50,274 bases of DNA from Micromonospora arida (lineage in GTDB: Bacteria > Actinomycetota > Actinomycetes > Mycobacteriales > Micromonosporaceae): the NCBI RefSeq assembly GCF_003857035.1, contig NZ_QGSY01000077.1, positions 1 through 50,274 on the forward strand. Reading direction: 5' to 3'. Numbering within the stretch: the first letter of the stretch is position 1; the number at the start of each line of letters is the position of its first letter. Positions 26,279 through 34,538 of this stretch are shown here, one piece after another. Below the pieces are notes generated by a model. It was not told where the DNA came from and did no database searches. It worked only from the letters and a program-made list of their open reading frames with translations. The position numbers and the translations under genes were made by a program.

Positions 26279-27389
26279 CGGAACCCTGACCATCACCGAC
26301 CGCGCCGCTGCCCTTCGCGATCCCGGTTTCTGCCGTTTCCACACCGACAACACCGTCGTCGTCGAATGGTCGGCCGACCACGGCTGGTCGGACCATTCCC
26401 TCGAGCCGTACGCCCCGATGACCATGGATCCCGGCACCCTGGTGCTGCACTATGGACAGAGCGTCTTCGAGGGGCTGAAGGCGTTCCGCCAGCCCGACGG
26501 CTCGGCCGCGTTGTTTCGGCCCGCTGACCATGCCCGCAGGCTGGCCCGATCGGCACGACGGCTGGCGATGGCCGAGATGCCGGTCTCCCTGTTCCTGGAC
26601 GCCTGCGCCCACCTTGTCTCCGCCGACGACAGGTGGATTCCCGAGGGGCCTGGCCAGGGCCTCTATCTGCGCCCGCTGATGATCGCGACCGAGTCCGCGC
26701 TCGGGCTCCGCGACTCCCGGCGCTACCGGTGCACCTTCCTGGCGTATCCGGCCGACCCGTGTTTCGGGCGGGCTTTCACACCGATCTCCGTGCTGACCTC
26801 CGCAGGCACGGTACGCGCGGTACGCGGCGGCATGGGCGAGGCGAAGTGTTCCGGCAACTACGCCGCCAGCCTGCTGACCCGCAAGCAGGCCAACGCGCGC
26901 GGCTACGACGAGGTGCTGTGGCTCGACGGCCTCGATTTCCGCTGGGTCGAGGAGCTCAGCGGCATGAACGTGTTCTTCGTCTGGCGCGACGACGACGAGC
27001 GTCACGGTGTGCGGCTGACCACCCCGCCGTGCCAGGGAACGATCATGCGGGGCGTGACCCGCGACTGCGTCATCGCCCTGGCCGGTGATCTCGGCATTCC
27101 GGTCGCGGAGGAACCGACCCCGATCGACGCCCTCATGACTGGTGCCCGGTCCGGACAGCTCGTCGAGATGTTCGCGTGCGGGACCGCCGCCGTGGTCGTG
27201 CCGGTCGGCCGGATCGCCGACGGCGACGACGACACGGTGATCGGCGACGGGCAGGAAGGCGCGGTGACCGCCCGGGTGCGGCACACGCTCATGGAGATCC
27301 AGCACGGCAACCGTCCAGACACCCATGGATGGCTGCGGAGCGTACGCAAAGACCTTGCATCCGTTCACAGCTCGACCGACCGACAGTAA
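26271..27389 (+). CDS. BCAT-type class IV aminotransferase (PLP lysine present)
   Basis: A 372-residue branched-chain aminotransferase homologue. The PLP lysine is present in GGMGEAKCSGNYA; YLRPLMIAT, EELSGMNVFFVW and FACGTAAVVVPVG are intact. It probably transaminates a keto acid of the pathway, perhaps the product of the BacA-like enzyme encoded next (27402). The ATG at 26271 overlaps the DUF6421-like stop by 8 nt. The gene is about as long as its Lys-less paralogue at 29191, and the two could form homo- or heterodimers, because class IV active sites lie at the dimer interface. Confidence 0.88.
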   Translation: MSDGTLTITDRAAALRDPGFCRFHTDNTVVVEWSADHGWSDHSLEPYAPMTMDPGTLVLHYGQSVFEGLKAFRQPDGSAALFRPADHARRLARSARRLAMAEMPVSLFLDACAHLVSADDRWIPEGPGQGLYLRPLMIATESALGLRDSRRYRCTFLAYPADPCFGRAFTPISVLTSAGTVRAVRGGMGEAKCSGNYAASLLTRKQANARGYDEVLWLDGLDFRWVEELSGMNVFFVWRDDDERHGVRLTTPPCQGTIMRGVTRDCVIALAGDLGIPVAEEPTPIDALMTGARSGQLVEMFACGTAAVVVPVGRIADGDDDTVIGDGQEGAVTARVRHTLMEIQHGNRPDTHGWLRSVRKDLASVHSSTDRQ

Positions 27390-27401
27390 GGGAGATGGCG
27401 G

Positions 27402-27977
27402 ATGCCTGACGCCACCGGCCGTTCCACAGCAGGTTCCGGCACCACCGCACTGCCGCACGTCACCACTATCCACACGCTCGGACCGACGGGAACGAACCTG
27501 GAGAAAGCCGCTCACCGCTGGTTCGCCGACCGACAGCGCACGGGCCGGGTGATCCTGCACGCCGAGGTCGAGGATGGGCTCGACGTCATGACGTTCGACG
27601 GCACCGAGGCGATCCTCGCCTGTGCCGTCTACCCGCGCCTGCACGACCTGGTATTCGGCAACCTGCATCGGCTCACGATGGCCGACAGCTTCATCCTGGA
27701 CACGTACGACATGGTGCTCGCCGCACGTCCGGGCCAGGAGGCCGTCAACACCATCGTCACCCATCCCGCCCCCAGCTGCCTGGTCACGAATCGGGGCACG
27801 ATCTCGTACGCGAGCAGCAACTCCGTGGCCGCTGCCGTCTGCGCCGCCGGAGACTACGACGCCTGCGTGACCACCGACCGGGCAGCGCAGGCCGAAGGGC
27901 TGCGGACGCTCGAGAACTTCGGTCCGGTGCCGATGGTGTTCACCCTGCACGTGGGGAAGGCCGGCCCCGCGTGTTGA
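27402..27977 (+). CDS. BacA-like prephenate decarboxylase-family protein
   Basis: A 191-residue protein with the periplasmic-binding-like fold of prephenate dehydratase domains. It resembles BacA of bacilysin biosynthesis, which decarboxylates prephenate without aromatisation: THTLGP-type start (TIHTLGPTGTNLEKAA), the HPAP motif (THPAPSCLV), SSNSVAAAV and TTDRAAQAEGL, and a late N-x-x-P-x-x-M segment. The TRF motif of true prephenate dehydratases is absent. BacA makes dihydro-hydroxyphenylpyruvate, so the neighbour at 26271 could transaminate such a product. The ATG has aagggag 7 nt upstream, and the gene overlaps the ATP-grasp gene by 7 nt. Prephenate as substrate is inference. Confidence 0.75.
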   Translation: MPDATGRSTAGSGTTALPHVTTIHTLGPTGTNLEKAAHRWFADRQRTGRVILHAEVEDGLDVMTFDGTEAILACAVYPRLHDLVFGNLHRLTMADSFILDTYDMVLAARPGQEAVNTIVTHPAPSCLVTNRGTISYASSNSVAAAVCAAGDYDACVTTDRAAQAEGLRTLENFGPVPMVFTLHVGKAGPAC

Positions 27978-29188
27978 TAGTCGTCCAGCCGCTGTCGGCC
28001 GGGATCCAGCTGGCGAGCCGGCTGGTGGCCGCCGGCGTCCCGTGCCTGATCCCGACGCAGTTCCCCGACCTGCTGCCGGCGGAGGTCCACTCCGGTGCGC
28101 GCGTCGTCGACTGGCATCCGGACCACGGCGTGCCCGCTCTGCTGGACCTCGTCGACCGGCTGGGGGTGACGCCGACCGGCGTCATCGCGGGCTTCGAGTA
28201 CGCCGTCGGCGCGGCGGCCGAGCTGGCCCGCTCCCTCGGGTTGCCGGCGCTGAGCCAGGACACGGCCGAGGCCGTCCGGCAGAAGGACGTGATGCGGGAG
28301 CGCTGCGTCAAGCATGGCATCGCCGTCCCGGCGTCGATCACGATCTCGGCCGATGAGGTGGGCGAATGCCCCTTCGCGTTCCCGGCGGTCGTCAAGCCGG
28401 CCGACTGGGGCGGAAGCCTGATGGTGCGCCTCGTCCGGGACGCCGACGAGTACCAGCGCGCCTGCGCGGAGATCCACCGGTACGGCGAGGTCAAGTTCCA
28501 CCACGATCCGCGACGGGTCGCCCTGGTCGAGGAGTACGTCGACGGCCCCGAGTTCTCCCTCGAGGGGTGGGTGGACGCAGCCGGGCCGCACATCGTCAGC
28601 ATCACCACGAAACTCCTCAGCGCGCCGCCGCAGTTCTTCGAGATGGGCCACGTCGCCACACCGCCGCAGCGCTCGCCGCACGGACGGCTGCTGCACGAGT
28701 TCGCCGCGCAGGTGGTCGCCGCCTTCGACATCACCGTCGGGCCGTTCCACATCGAGACCCGCATCGCCGCGGACGGCCACCCGGTGCTGATCGAGGTGGG
28801 CGCTCGGCTGGCCGGCGACTGCATTCCCGAACTGGTCATGGCGGGGCCCGGGGTGGACCTCTACCTGGCGGCGGCCGAGGCGGCTCGCGGCGGCCGTTAC
28901 GTGGACCAGCCCGTTTCCTCGGTGAGCGCCGGGCTGGCCTTCGTCACCACCGATCGGCCGGGCGTCTTCGCCGGCAGCCTGTCCGGCATCGAGCCGTTCC
29001 TCGATGCGGACGAGTTCGTACGGATCGTCTTCGAGGCCGAGCGCGGCGCGGCGCTCGATCCCGATGACATCTTCCACAACCGGGTCGCCCAGGTCCATTT
29101 CGTCGGCGAACCAGGCCGGGTCGAGGACCTGGTCGGCGCCGTGCTCCGCGACGTGCGGGTTGATATATCCGACAAGGAAGGCAATTGA
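27971..29188 (+). CDS. ATP-grasp amino acid ligase, BacD-like
   Basis: A 405-residue ATP-grasp ligase. These enzymes activate a carboxylate as acyl phosphate and join it to an amine; BacD makes the bacilysin dipeptide. Marks are the ATP-binding VVKPADWGGSLMVR, the motif VEEYVDGPEFSLEGW, and the metal-binding FHIETRIAADGHPVLIEVGAR. The C-terminal 60 residues form a small extra domain. GTG at 27971 has ggggaagg about 10 nt upstream and overlaps the BacA-like gene, the same neighbours as in bacilysin loci. It is one of three ATP-grasp ligases here and could form one peptide bond. Confidence 0.87.
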   Translation: MLIVVQPLSAGIQLASRLVAAGVPCLIPTQFPDLLPAEVHSGARVVDWHPDHGVPALLDLVDRLGVTPTGVIAGFEYAVGAAAELARSLGLPALSQDTAEAVRQKDVMRERCVKHGIAVPASITISADEVGECPFAFPAVVKPADWGGSLMVRLVRDADEYQRACAEIHRYGEVKFHHDPRRVALVEEYVDGPEFSLEGWVDAAGPHIVSITTKLLSAPPQFFEMGHVATPPQRSPHGRLLHEFAAQVVAAFDITVGPFHIETRIAADGHPVLIEVGARLAGDCIPELVMAGPGVDLYLAAAEAARGGRYVDQPVSSVSAGLAFVTTDRPGVFAGSLSGIEPFLDADEFVRIVFEAERGAALDPDDIFHNRVAQVHFVGEPGRVEDLVGAVLRDVRVDISDKEGN

Positions 29189-29190
29189 TC

Positions 29191-30285
29191 GTGAGCAAGG
29201 ACAACGACCTGGTCGTCGAGGCGACGACCACACCTCGCTCCAAGCCGGAGGCCGACGCGCCGACGCGCCCGGGCGGCGCCCTCACCGATCACGCGTACTC
29301 GATGCGGTGGAGCAAGCGGCGGTCCTGGCAGGGCATGATCATCGCCGACCGCGACGCACTGCCGTCGGTGCGCCCCACGTCCTCGGGGCTGAACTACGGG
29401 CAGGCGGTGTTCGACGACCTCGCGGCCTACCGGATGACCGACGGGTCCGTCGCGGTGTACCGCCCGGACAGCCACGTCAAGCGGTTCAACAACGGGGCCC
29501 GTCGGATGGCACTCCCGCAACTGGACTTCGACCGCGTCTGGCTCGCGATGCGCCGGCTCGTGGATCTGGACGCGGAGTGGATCCCGGCGGAGCCCGGATC
29601 GGCGCTGCTGCTGCACTCCGTCCTGGCCGGCAACGGCCCGACGCTCGAGGTCGCCCCCGCCGAGGAGTGCCTCTTCACGATCGTTGCGAGCCCGCTGACG
29701 CGGCAGGCTCCGGCCGAGCTGCCGGTACGGGCGATGGTGGTGAACGACTACGTCCAGGCGTGGCCGGGCGGCACGGGCGACATCAACGCCGTCGGGAACT
29801 ACGGGCCGGGGCTGGTCCCACGGGAGATCGCCGCCAACTACGACTACCACCACGTGCTGTGGGTCGGCGGCGATCCGGAGCGCAGGGTCCAGCAGGTCGG
29901 CGCGATGAACGCGTTCTTCGTCATCGACGGCGTTCTGACCACGCCGTCCCTGGACGGCACCGTACGGCCGGGGATCACCCGCGACTCGATCATCAAGCTG
30001 GCGCGTGACGCGGGGACCACAGTCGACGAACGGCCGGTTCCGTTGACGGAGGTGCTGCAGGGCGTCGCCGACGGCCGGATCACCGAGTGCTTCGGCACCG
30101 GCACGGTCGAGGGCGTCGTCTCCATCAACGGCCTCGGCTACAACGGGGAGGAATACCGGCTGCCCGGCACCGCCGCCGTGGCGTCGCACCTCCGAGAGGT
30201 ACTCGAGGGCATCCACCGCGGCGATGTGATCGACCGGTTCGGCTGGATGCGACGGCTTACCGAAGTTTCGACCGTCCACGCCTGA
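29191..30285 (+). CDS. BCAT-fold protein lacking the PLP lysine (Asn199)
   Basis: A 364-residue homologue of branched-chain aminotransferases with the same fold and length. The lysine that forms the internal aldimine is replaced: GGTGDINAVGNYG aligns with GGTGDCKMGGNYG and the like, with Asn199 (aac at 29785-29787) at the lysine position. Other catalytic marks are altered too: YIRP is LLHS, the Glu of EVGTMN is Gln (QQVGAMN) and the late GTA motif is GTV. It should not work as an ordinary transaminase. It might be a regulatory or scaffold partner of the aminotransferase at 26271, or use the fold for different chemistry. GTG at 29191 is preferred to TTG at 29185. Confidence 0.85.
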   Translation: MSKDNDLVVEATTTPRSKPEADAPTRPGGALTDHAYSMRWSKRRSWQGMIIADRDALPSVRPTSSGLNYGQAVFDDLAAYRMTDGSVAVYRPDSHVKRFNNGARRMALPQLDFDRVWLAMRRLVDLDAEWIPAEPGSALLLHSVLAGNGPTLEVAPAEECLFTIVASPLTRQAPAELPVRAMVVNDYVQAWPGGTGDINAVGNYGPGLVPREIAANYDYHHVLWVGGDPERRVQQVGAMNAFFVIDGVLTTPSLDGTVRPGITRDSIIKLARDAGTTVDERPVPLTEVLQGVADGRITECFGTGTVEGVVSINGLGYNGEEYRLPGTAAVASHLREVLEGIHRGDVIDRFGWMRRLTEVSTVHA

Positions 30286-30319
30286 CCACGGCAGCGCAAC
30301 CCATCAGGAGACCCAGATC

Positions 30320-30610
30320 ATGGCCTACGTCGTCACCGATGCTTGCATCGGCTGCAAGTACACCGACTGCGTGGACGTCTGCCCGGTCAATTGCTTCCAC
30401 GAGGGCCCGGAGATGCTCTACATCAATCCGGAGGAGTGCATCGACTGCAACGCCTGCGTTGCCGAATGCCCGCCGGAGGCGATCTGGGCCGACGTCGAAC
30501 TGCCCGAGGACAAGTTCGAGTGGATCCAGATCAACGGTGAGATGAGCCAGCAGTACCCGGTCATCTACCAGAGCGACGCCAATTCCGTCAGCAAGAAGTC
30601 CGCCTCATAA
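30320..30610 (+). CDS. FdI-type ferredoxin ([3Fe-4S][4Fe-4S])
   Basis: A 96-residue ferredoxin of the Azotobacter FdI / actinobacterial FdxA type. The pattern C9-x2-C12-x4-C17-x3-C21-x3-C25 and then C40-x2-C43-x2-C46-x3-C50 is present, including CKYTDCVDVCPVNCF and CIDCNACVAEC. It is a low-potential electron carrier in the cytoplasm. It is encoded 18 nt upstream of the radical SAM gene and is the natural electron donor for its [4Fe-4S] cluster. RBS aggag precedes the ATG. It stands in the operon by coupling, not by chance. Confidence 0.93.
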   Translation: MAYVVTDACIGCKYTDCVDVCPVNCFHEGPEMLYINPEECIDCNACVAECPPEAIWADVELPEDKFEWIQINGEMSQQYPVIYQSDANSVSKKSAS

Positions 30611-30628
30611 GGGATGGGATCGACAGAC

Positions 30629-32149
30629 ATGACCACCACCGAGAACTCGTTCATGCTCGGTCTCGACTCGAACTTCTACCTCAAGGACGACTTCGAGAGC
30701 CCGGAGAAGCGCACCAACGTCACCTGGTTCTATCCGAAGATCTGCGGCTTCCAGGACGCGCTGCGCACCGAGCAGGAGAAGGCGGAGTACTTCTCCTTCC
30801 TGGACCGTCAGACGCACCCTCAGCAGACGGACATCCTGCTGTACTTCCACATCCCCTTCTGCGAGGCGTTCTGCAACTTCTGTGCCTGCTTCAAGGAGTC
30901 CTCGGCGAAGTACCAGGGCGAGCAGCGGGTGCGGTTCGTCAAGGCCATGGTGAAGGAGATCGAGCGCAATGCCCGCTCGGCGTACTTCCAGGGCACGAAG
31001 ATCAAGTACGTCCAGTTCGGCGGGGGTACGCCCTCCGCGCTCGACCAGGAGTCGATGGCGACCATCATCCAGGCCGTGCATCGCGAGTTCGACCTGAGCG
31101 AGGTCGACGGGATCTCGCTGGAGGGCAGCCCGCTCGGCCTGTCCACGGACGGCTACATCGAGATGCTCAAGTCCCTGGGTATCACCCGCATCTCGTTCGG
31201 CGTGCAGACGCTCAACGAGGAGATCCGGCGCAAGCTGACCATCAAGGCCACCGTCGAGCAGGTGTACCAGACGGCGGAGAACATCCGCAAAGCCGGGATC
31301 AGGACGTTCGCCCTGGACCTCATGTACAACCTCGCCGGTCAGACCGACGAGATTCTCGCCTCCGACATCCACGGCATCTGCGCCGAACTGCGCCCCAGCT
31401 TCGTCCAGACGTACCGGTTCAACCAGTGGGAGGGCACCCGGCTCGACAAGCAGATCCGGGCCGGCAAGGTGAGCGACGTGCTGCCGTCCGGCAGCATCGA
31501 GCGGGTCCAGTACCGCCAGATCAAGGAGAGCCTTGCCGACTACGGGTACGACAAGCAGCTTCTGATCAACTTCTTCACCCACCTCGACGAGACCGGCCCG
31601 ATCGGGCTGGACCACGCCTGCGGAGGCAACGGCTACCGCGCCAGTTACACCCTGGGCATCGGTCCGGCCGCCGAGAACTACATGGGTGAGCGAAGCTACC
31701 GCAACCACACCAACGTGGACCGCTGGATCAAGGATGTCGAGGACGGCATCATCCCCATCGAGCAGGGCCGAATCTGCAGTGAGGACGAGGTCGAGAACCG
31801 GGTCATGGTGTTCTTCCCGGTCTTCGGCACCGTCCGCAAAGCGGATGTCGCCAACCTGGAGAAGTACCGCCGGGAAATCAACTGGATGGTCGACAGCGGG
31901 TACGCGATCGAGACCGACGAGGACATCACCCTCACCGAGGTCGGCCGTGAGAACGCCGGCAACATTGCCTTCCTGTTCTACTCCGACGAGGAGAAGGCGC
32001 GGGCGCGCCGCACCATGTACCTCTCGCTGAAGAACAAGCGCAACCCGTTCCACCAGGACGAGATGAACATCCCCCGGACTCCGGTCTTCCTGCAGTCCAA
32101 GCTGGCGACCCGGCCCGCCGATTCCAGCACCGGGCAGAAGGCGGGCTGA
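30629..32149 (+). CDS. HemN-like radical SAM enzyme
   Basis: A 506-residue radical SAM protein of the HemN/HemW group. The cluster motif is HIPFCEAFCNFCAC: Cys78, Cys82, Cys85, with one more Cys87. GGGTPS (131-136), ISLEGSP, and the RISFGVQTLN strand follow, then the HemN-type LGIGPAAENYMG and a C-terminal domain with EVGRENAGNIAFLFY. Related enzymes are oxygen-independent coproporphyrinogen oxidases, but also class C methylases and cyclopropanases acting on biosynthetic intermediates. Here the neighbours are a ferredoxin and a carrier protein, so a carrier-bound amino acid substrate is the best guess; heme synthesis is unlikely in this operon. ATG at 30629 is chosen over 30614. Confidence 0.88.
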   Translation: MTTTENSFMLGLDSNFYLKDDFESPEKRTNVTWFYPKICGFQDALRTEQEKAEYFSFLDRQTHPQQTDILLYFHIPFCEAFCNFCACFKESSAKYQGEQRVRFVKAMVKEIERNARSAYFQGTKIKYVQFGGGTPSALDQESMATIIQAVHREFDLSEVDGISLEGSPLGLSTDGYIEMLKSLGITRISFGVQTLNEEIRRKLTIKATVEQVYQTAENIRKAGIRTFALDLMYNLAGQTDEILASDIHGICAELRPSFVQTYRFNQWEGTRLDKQIRAGKVSDVLPSGSIERVQYRQIKESLADYGYDKQLLINFFTHLDETGPIGLDHACGGNGYRASYTLGIGPAAENYMGERSYRNHTNVDRWIKDVEDGIIPIEQGRICSEDEVENRVMVFFPVFGTVRKADVANLEKYRREINWMVDSGYAIETDEDITLTEVGRENAGNIAFLFYSDEEKARARRTMYLSLKNKRNPFHQDEMNIPRTPVFLQSKLATRPADSSTGQKAG

Positions 32150-32150
32150 C

Positions 32151-32435
32151 GTGACGAGCGCTGACCGGAAGACCCGCGCGGACATCGAGGATGACCTGCG
32201 GAAGATCGCGGCGGAGGTCTTCCCGAACCACGACGTCGAGCTGACCTCGAACACACCCCTGTTCAACGGCGGGCTCTCCCTGAACTCCACCCAGATGATC
32301 GAGCTGACGCTGGCCTTCGAGTCGTACTACGACATCGAGCTCGAACCGGAGCTGCTGACGGTGGAGCACTTCGCCACCCTCGGCTCGCTCGCGACAATGC
32401 TCGAGGACCAGCTCAACGACGACTCCTATGTCTGA
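32151..32435 (+). CDS. Free-standing acyl/peptidyl carrier protein, NST variant
   Basis: A 94-residue carrier protein of the ACP/PCP fold: helix 1 (ADIEDDLRKIAAEVF), a long loop, the attachment-site segment, helix 2 (QMIELTLAFESYYDIEL) and helix 4 (LGSLATMLEDQL). The usual DSL motif is NST: Ser46 in LSLNSTQMIEL, and it remains available for phosphopantetheine. It starts at GTG one nt after the radical SAM stop and overlaps the hydrolase gene by 8 nt. The adenylation enzyme encoded at 32997 could load it, and the AcpS-type enzyme at 24275 could activate it. Confidence 0.85.
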   Translation: MTSADRKTRADIEDDLRKIAAEVFPNHDVELTSNTPLFNGGLSLNSTQMIELTLAFESYYDIELEPELLTVEHFATLGSLATMLEDQLNDDSYV

Positions 32436-33000
32436 TGGTGTCCGGGTCGTCCTGGTGCACGGCAACGCCGGCGCAACCATCGACGGCATCTGGTTCCCGT
32501 ACCTCAAACGGGAGCTGGAGGCTCGTGGCCACAACGTGGTGGCACAGACCTTCCCCGATCCGATCAAGGGCCGGATGCGGTACTGGCTGCCCTACCTGAC
32601 AGATGTCATCCGGCCGGACGACCAGACGGTCATCGTCGGGCATTCGTCAGGGGCCCTGACCGCACTGCGGTACGCGGAGTCGGCGCCGCTGCTGGGCACC
32701 TTCGTGGTGGCCGGGCACCACACCGACTGCGGCTTCGAACTCGAACGGCGCAGCGGATTCTTCGACCAGCCATGGGACTGGGCGGCGATCAAGCGGAATC
32801 AGCGCTTCATCGTCCAGTTCCACTCGACGGACGATCCCTGGGTCCCCGTCGATGTGGCCCGGGAGCTGCATCGGCTGACCGGCAGCCGCCTGACCCTGAT
32901 GGAGGGAATGGGCCACTTCGGGTCCTACGACCAGAAGTTGGATACCTTCCCGGAACTGCTGGAGGCCGTGTGCCAGCAACTCGCGACGGTCGACCGGTGA
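32428..33000 (+). CDS. RBBP9/YdeN-like serine hydrolase
   Basis: A 190-residue small alpha/beta hydrolase of the RBBP9/YdeN type. Marks are the N-terminal LVHGNAG, the nucleophile Ser73 in GHSSG, an Asp in FHSTDDPWVP and His in GMGHFGS. Location between a carrier protein and an adenylation enzyme suggests a thioesterase that releases or edits the carrier-bound amino acid; this is inference, because most members of the family have no defined substrate. The ATG overlaps the carrier stop by 8 nt, and its stop overlaps the next start (GTGA). Confidence 0.85.
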   Translation: MSDGVRVVLVHGNAGATIDGIWFPYLKRELEARGHNVVAQTFPDPIKGRMRYWLPYLTDVIRPDDQTVIVGHSSGALTALRYAESAPLLGTFVVAGHHTDCGFELERRSGFFDQPWDWAAIKRNQRFIVQFHSTDDPWVPVDVARELHRLTGSRLTLMEGMGHFGSYDQKLDTFPELLEAVCQQLATVDR

Positions 33001-34538
33001 CCGGTGGCCCGCTCCGCTTCGCCGACGAGGTCCTCGATCGCCGCCACGACGACGACGCCGTGGCGGTGGTCGACCTGGCCACCAACGTTCAGGTCTCCTA
33101 TCGGACGCTGGCCCGGCGCACCCAGGCGCTGACCGACCTGCTGGCTCCCCTCGTCGGGCGGCACGACACCGTCGCCATGGTGATGGACAAGTCCGTCGAC
33201 TCCGTGGTCTGCATGTTGGCGGCGCTCCGGCTCGGCGCGCGGTACGTCCCCGTCGACGAGTCGTCGCCGCCGGCCCGGACGGCCCTGCTGTTCGCCAGGT
33301 GCCGCCCGACGGTGACGGTGGCGCATCCACAGCACCTCGGGCTGGTCGCCGAGGCGGCGGCCGGCACCCTGGTGGTCACCGGTGACTTCTGGGACGTGCG
33401 GGCCGAGGCCGACTACCGGCCCTCGGCGTACGGGGACAGGACACCGGACGACCAGGCGTACGTCATCTTCACGTCGGGATCGACCGGCGGCCCGAAGGGC
33501 GTCATGATCAGCCACCGCAGTCTGTGCGCGCTACTCGAAGGCGTACAGGAGGTGGTCGGTTTCCCGGAACGGATGCGTTACCTGAACGTGGCGCCGTTGT
33601 TCTTCGACGCGTCGGTGGTCGATCTGTACTCCACCTTCCTGGTCGGCGGTAGCGTGCACCTGCTGCCCCGGCTGTCGATGGCCGGCCAGGTCACGCAGGC
33701 GTGCGAGCAGTGGCGCATCACCGATGTGTTGCTGGTGCCCTCGGTCATCCGGATGCTCCTCGGGCGGTTCAGCGACATCGACCGCCGCGACCTGAGTTCG
33801 TTGCGGCGCCTGTGGTTCGGCGGCGAGTCGTGCCCGACCTCGCTCCTGCGGGCCCTGGACAAGAAGCTTCCCGGGCTGACCTATGTGCACGGCTACGGTC
33901 CGACCGAGACCACGCACAGCGCCACCCTCTACCTCACCGACGACATCGCCAGCCACGACGAGGAGTTTCTGCCGATCGGGACGCCGCTGCCCGCCGTCGA
34001 CGTCCTGATCGTCGACGACGACCTGCGACCGGTGCCCGACGGCGATACGGGTGAGCTGCTCATCGGCGGCCCGCAGGTCATGCTGGGCTACTGCGAGGAG
34101 CCGGCGAAGACCGGGCAGGTGCTGATCACGCGCGGTTCTCCGGAGACCCGGTACTACCGGTCGGGCGACTTCGTCCGGCGTACCGGTGACGGGCAGCTCG
34201 TCTTCGTCGGCCGCCGTGACGACGCCGTGAAGATCGCCGGAAACCTCGTGCACACGTCCGAGGTCGAAGCCGCCGCGCTCGCCGTGGACTGGGTGGTCGA
34301 CTGTTGCGCGGTGGTGACCCAGCACCGCGTCGCCGGCCGGGCCATCACCCTCTTCGTCCTCGGCGCCGACCGGGCCGGAGCCGAGACGGAACTGGGCACC
34401 GCGCTCGCCCGGGTGTTGCCGCCGTACATGGTCCCGGCCGAGATCGTCATGATCGACGAGGGGGACGTCGGCCTGACGCCGACCGGAAAACTCGACCGGG
34501 GCCGCCTGCGCGAACTGGTGGCGTCCGATGATCGATGA
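32997..34538 (+). CDS. Free-standing adenylation (AMP-binding) enzyme
   Basis: A 513-residue NRPS-type adenylation domain that stands alone. Core motifs are A3 FTSGSTGGPKG, A4 near LFFDASVVDLY, A5 GYGPTETT, A7 YYRSGD, A8 GRRDDAVKIAG and A10 TPTGKLDR with its lysine. It is expected to activate an amino acid with ATP and pass it to the carrier encoded two genes upstream. There is no condensation or carrier domain in the protein. The substrate should not be guessed here from the pocket residues. The GTG start overlaps the hydrolase stop (GTGA); it overlaps the next gene by 11 nt. Confidence 0.92.
   Translation: MTGGPLRFADEVLDRRHDDDAVAVVDLATNVQVSYRTLARRTQALTDLLAPLVGRHDTVAMVMDKSVDSVVCMLAALRLGARYVPVDESSPPARTALLFARCRPTVTVAHPQHLGLVAEAAAGTLVVTGDFWDVRAEADYRPSAYGDRTPDDQAYVIFTSGSTGGPKGVMISHRSLCALLEGVQEVVGFPERMRYLNVAPLFFDASVVDLYSTFLVGGSVHLLPRLSMAGQVTQACEQWRITDVLLVPSVIRMLLGRFSDIDRRDLSSLRRLWFGGESCPTSLLRALDKKLPGLTYVHGYGPTETTHSATLYLTDDIASHDEEFLPIGTPLPAVDVLIVDDDLRPVPDGDTGELLIGGPQVMLGYCEEPAKTGQVLITRGSPETRYYRSGDFVRRTGDGQLVFVGRRDDAVKIAGNLVHTSEVEAAALAVDWVVDCCAVVTQHRVAGRAITLFVLGADRAGAETELGTALARVLPPYMVPAEIVMIDEGDVGLTPTGKLDRGRLRELVASDDR

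Noticed and set aside
26169..27950. 593-residue frame on the minus strand opposite the aminotransferase and BacA-like genes
   Set aside because: It is the reverse shadow of two strongly supported genes, has no RBS and shows unnatural composition (rich in Gly, Arg, Val, His).
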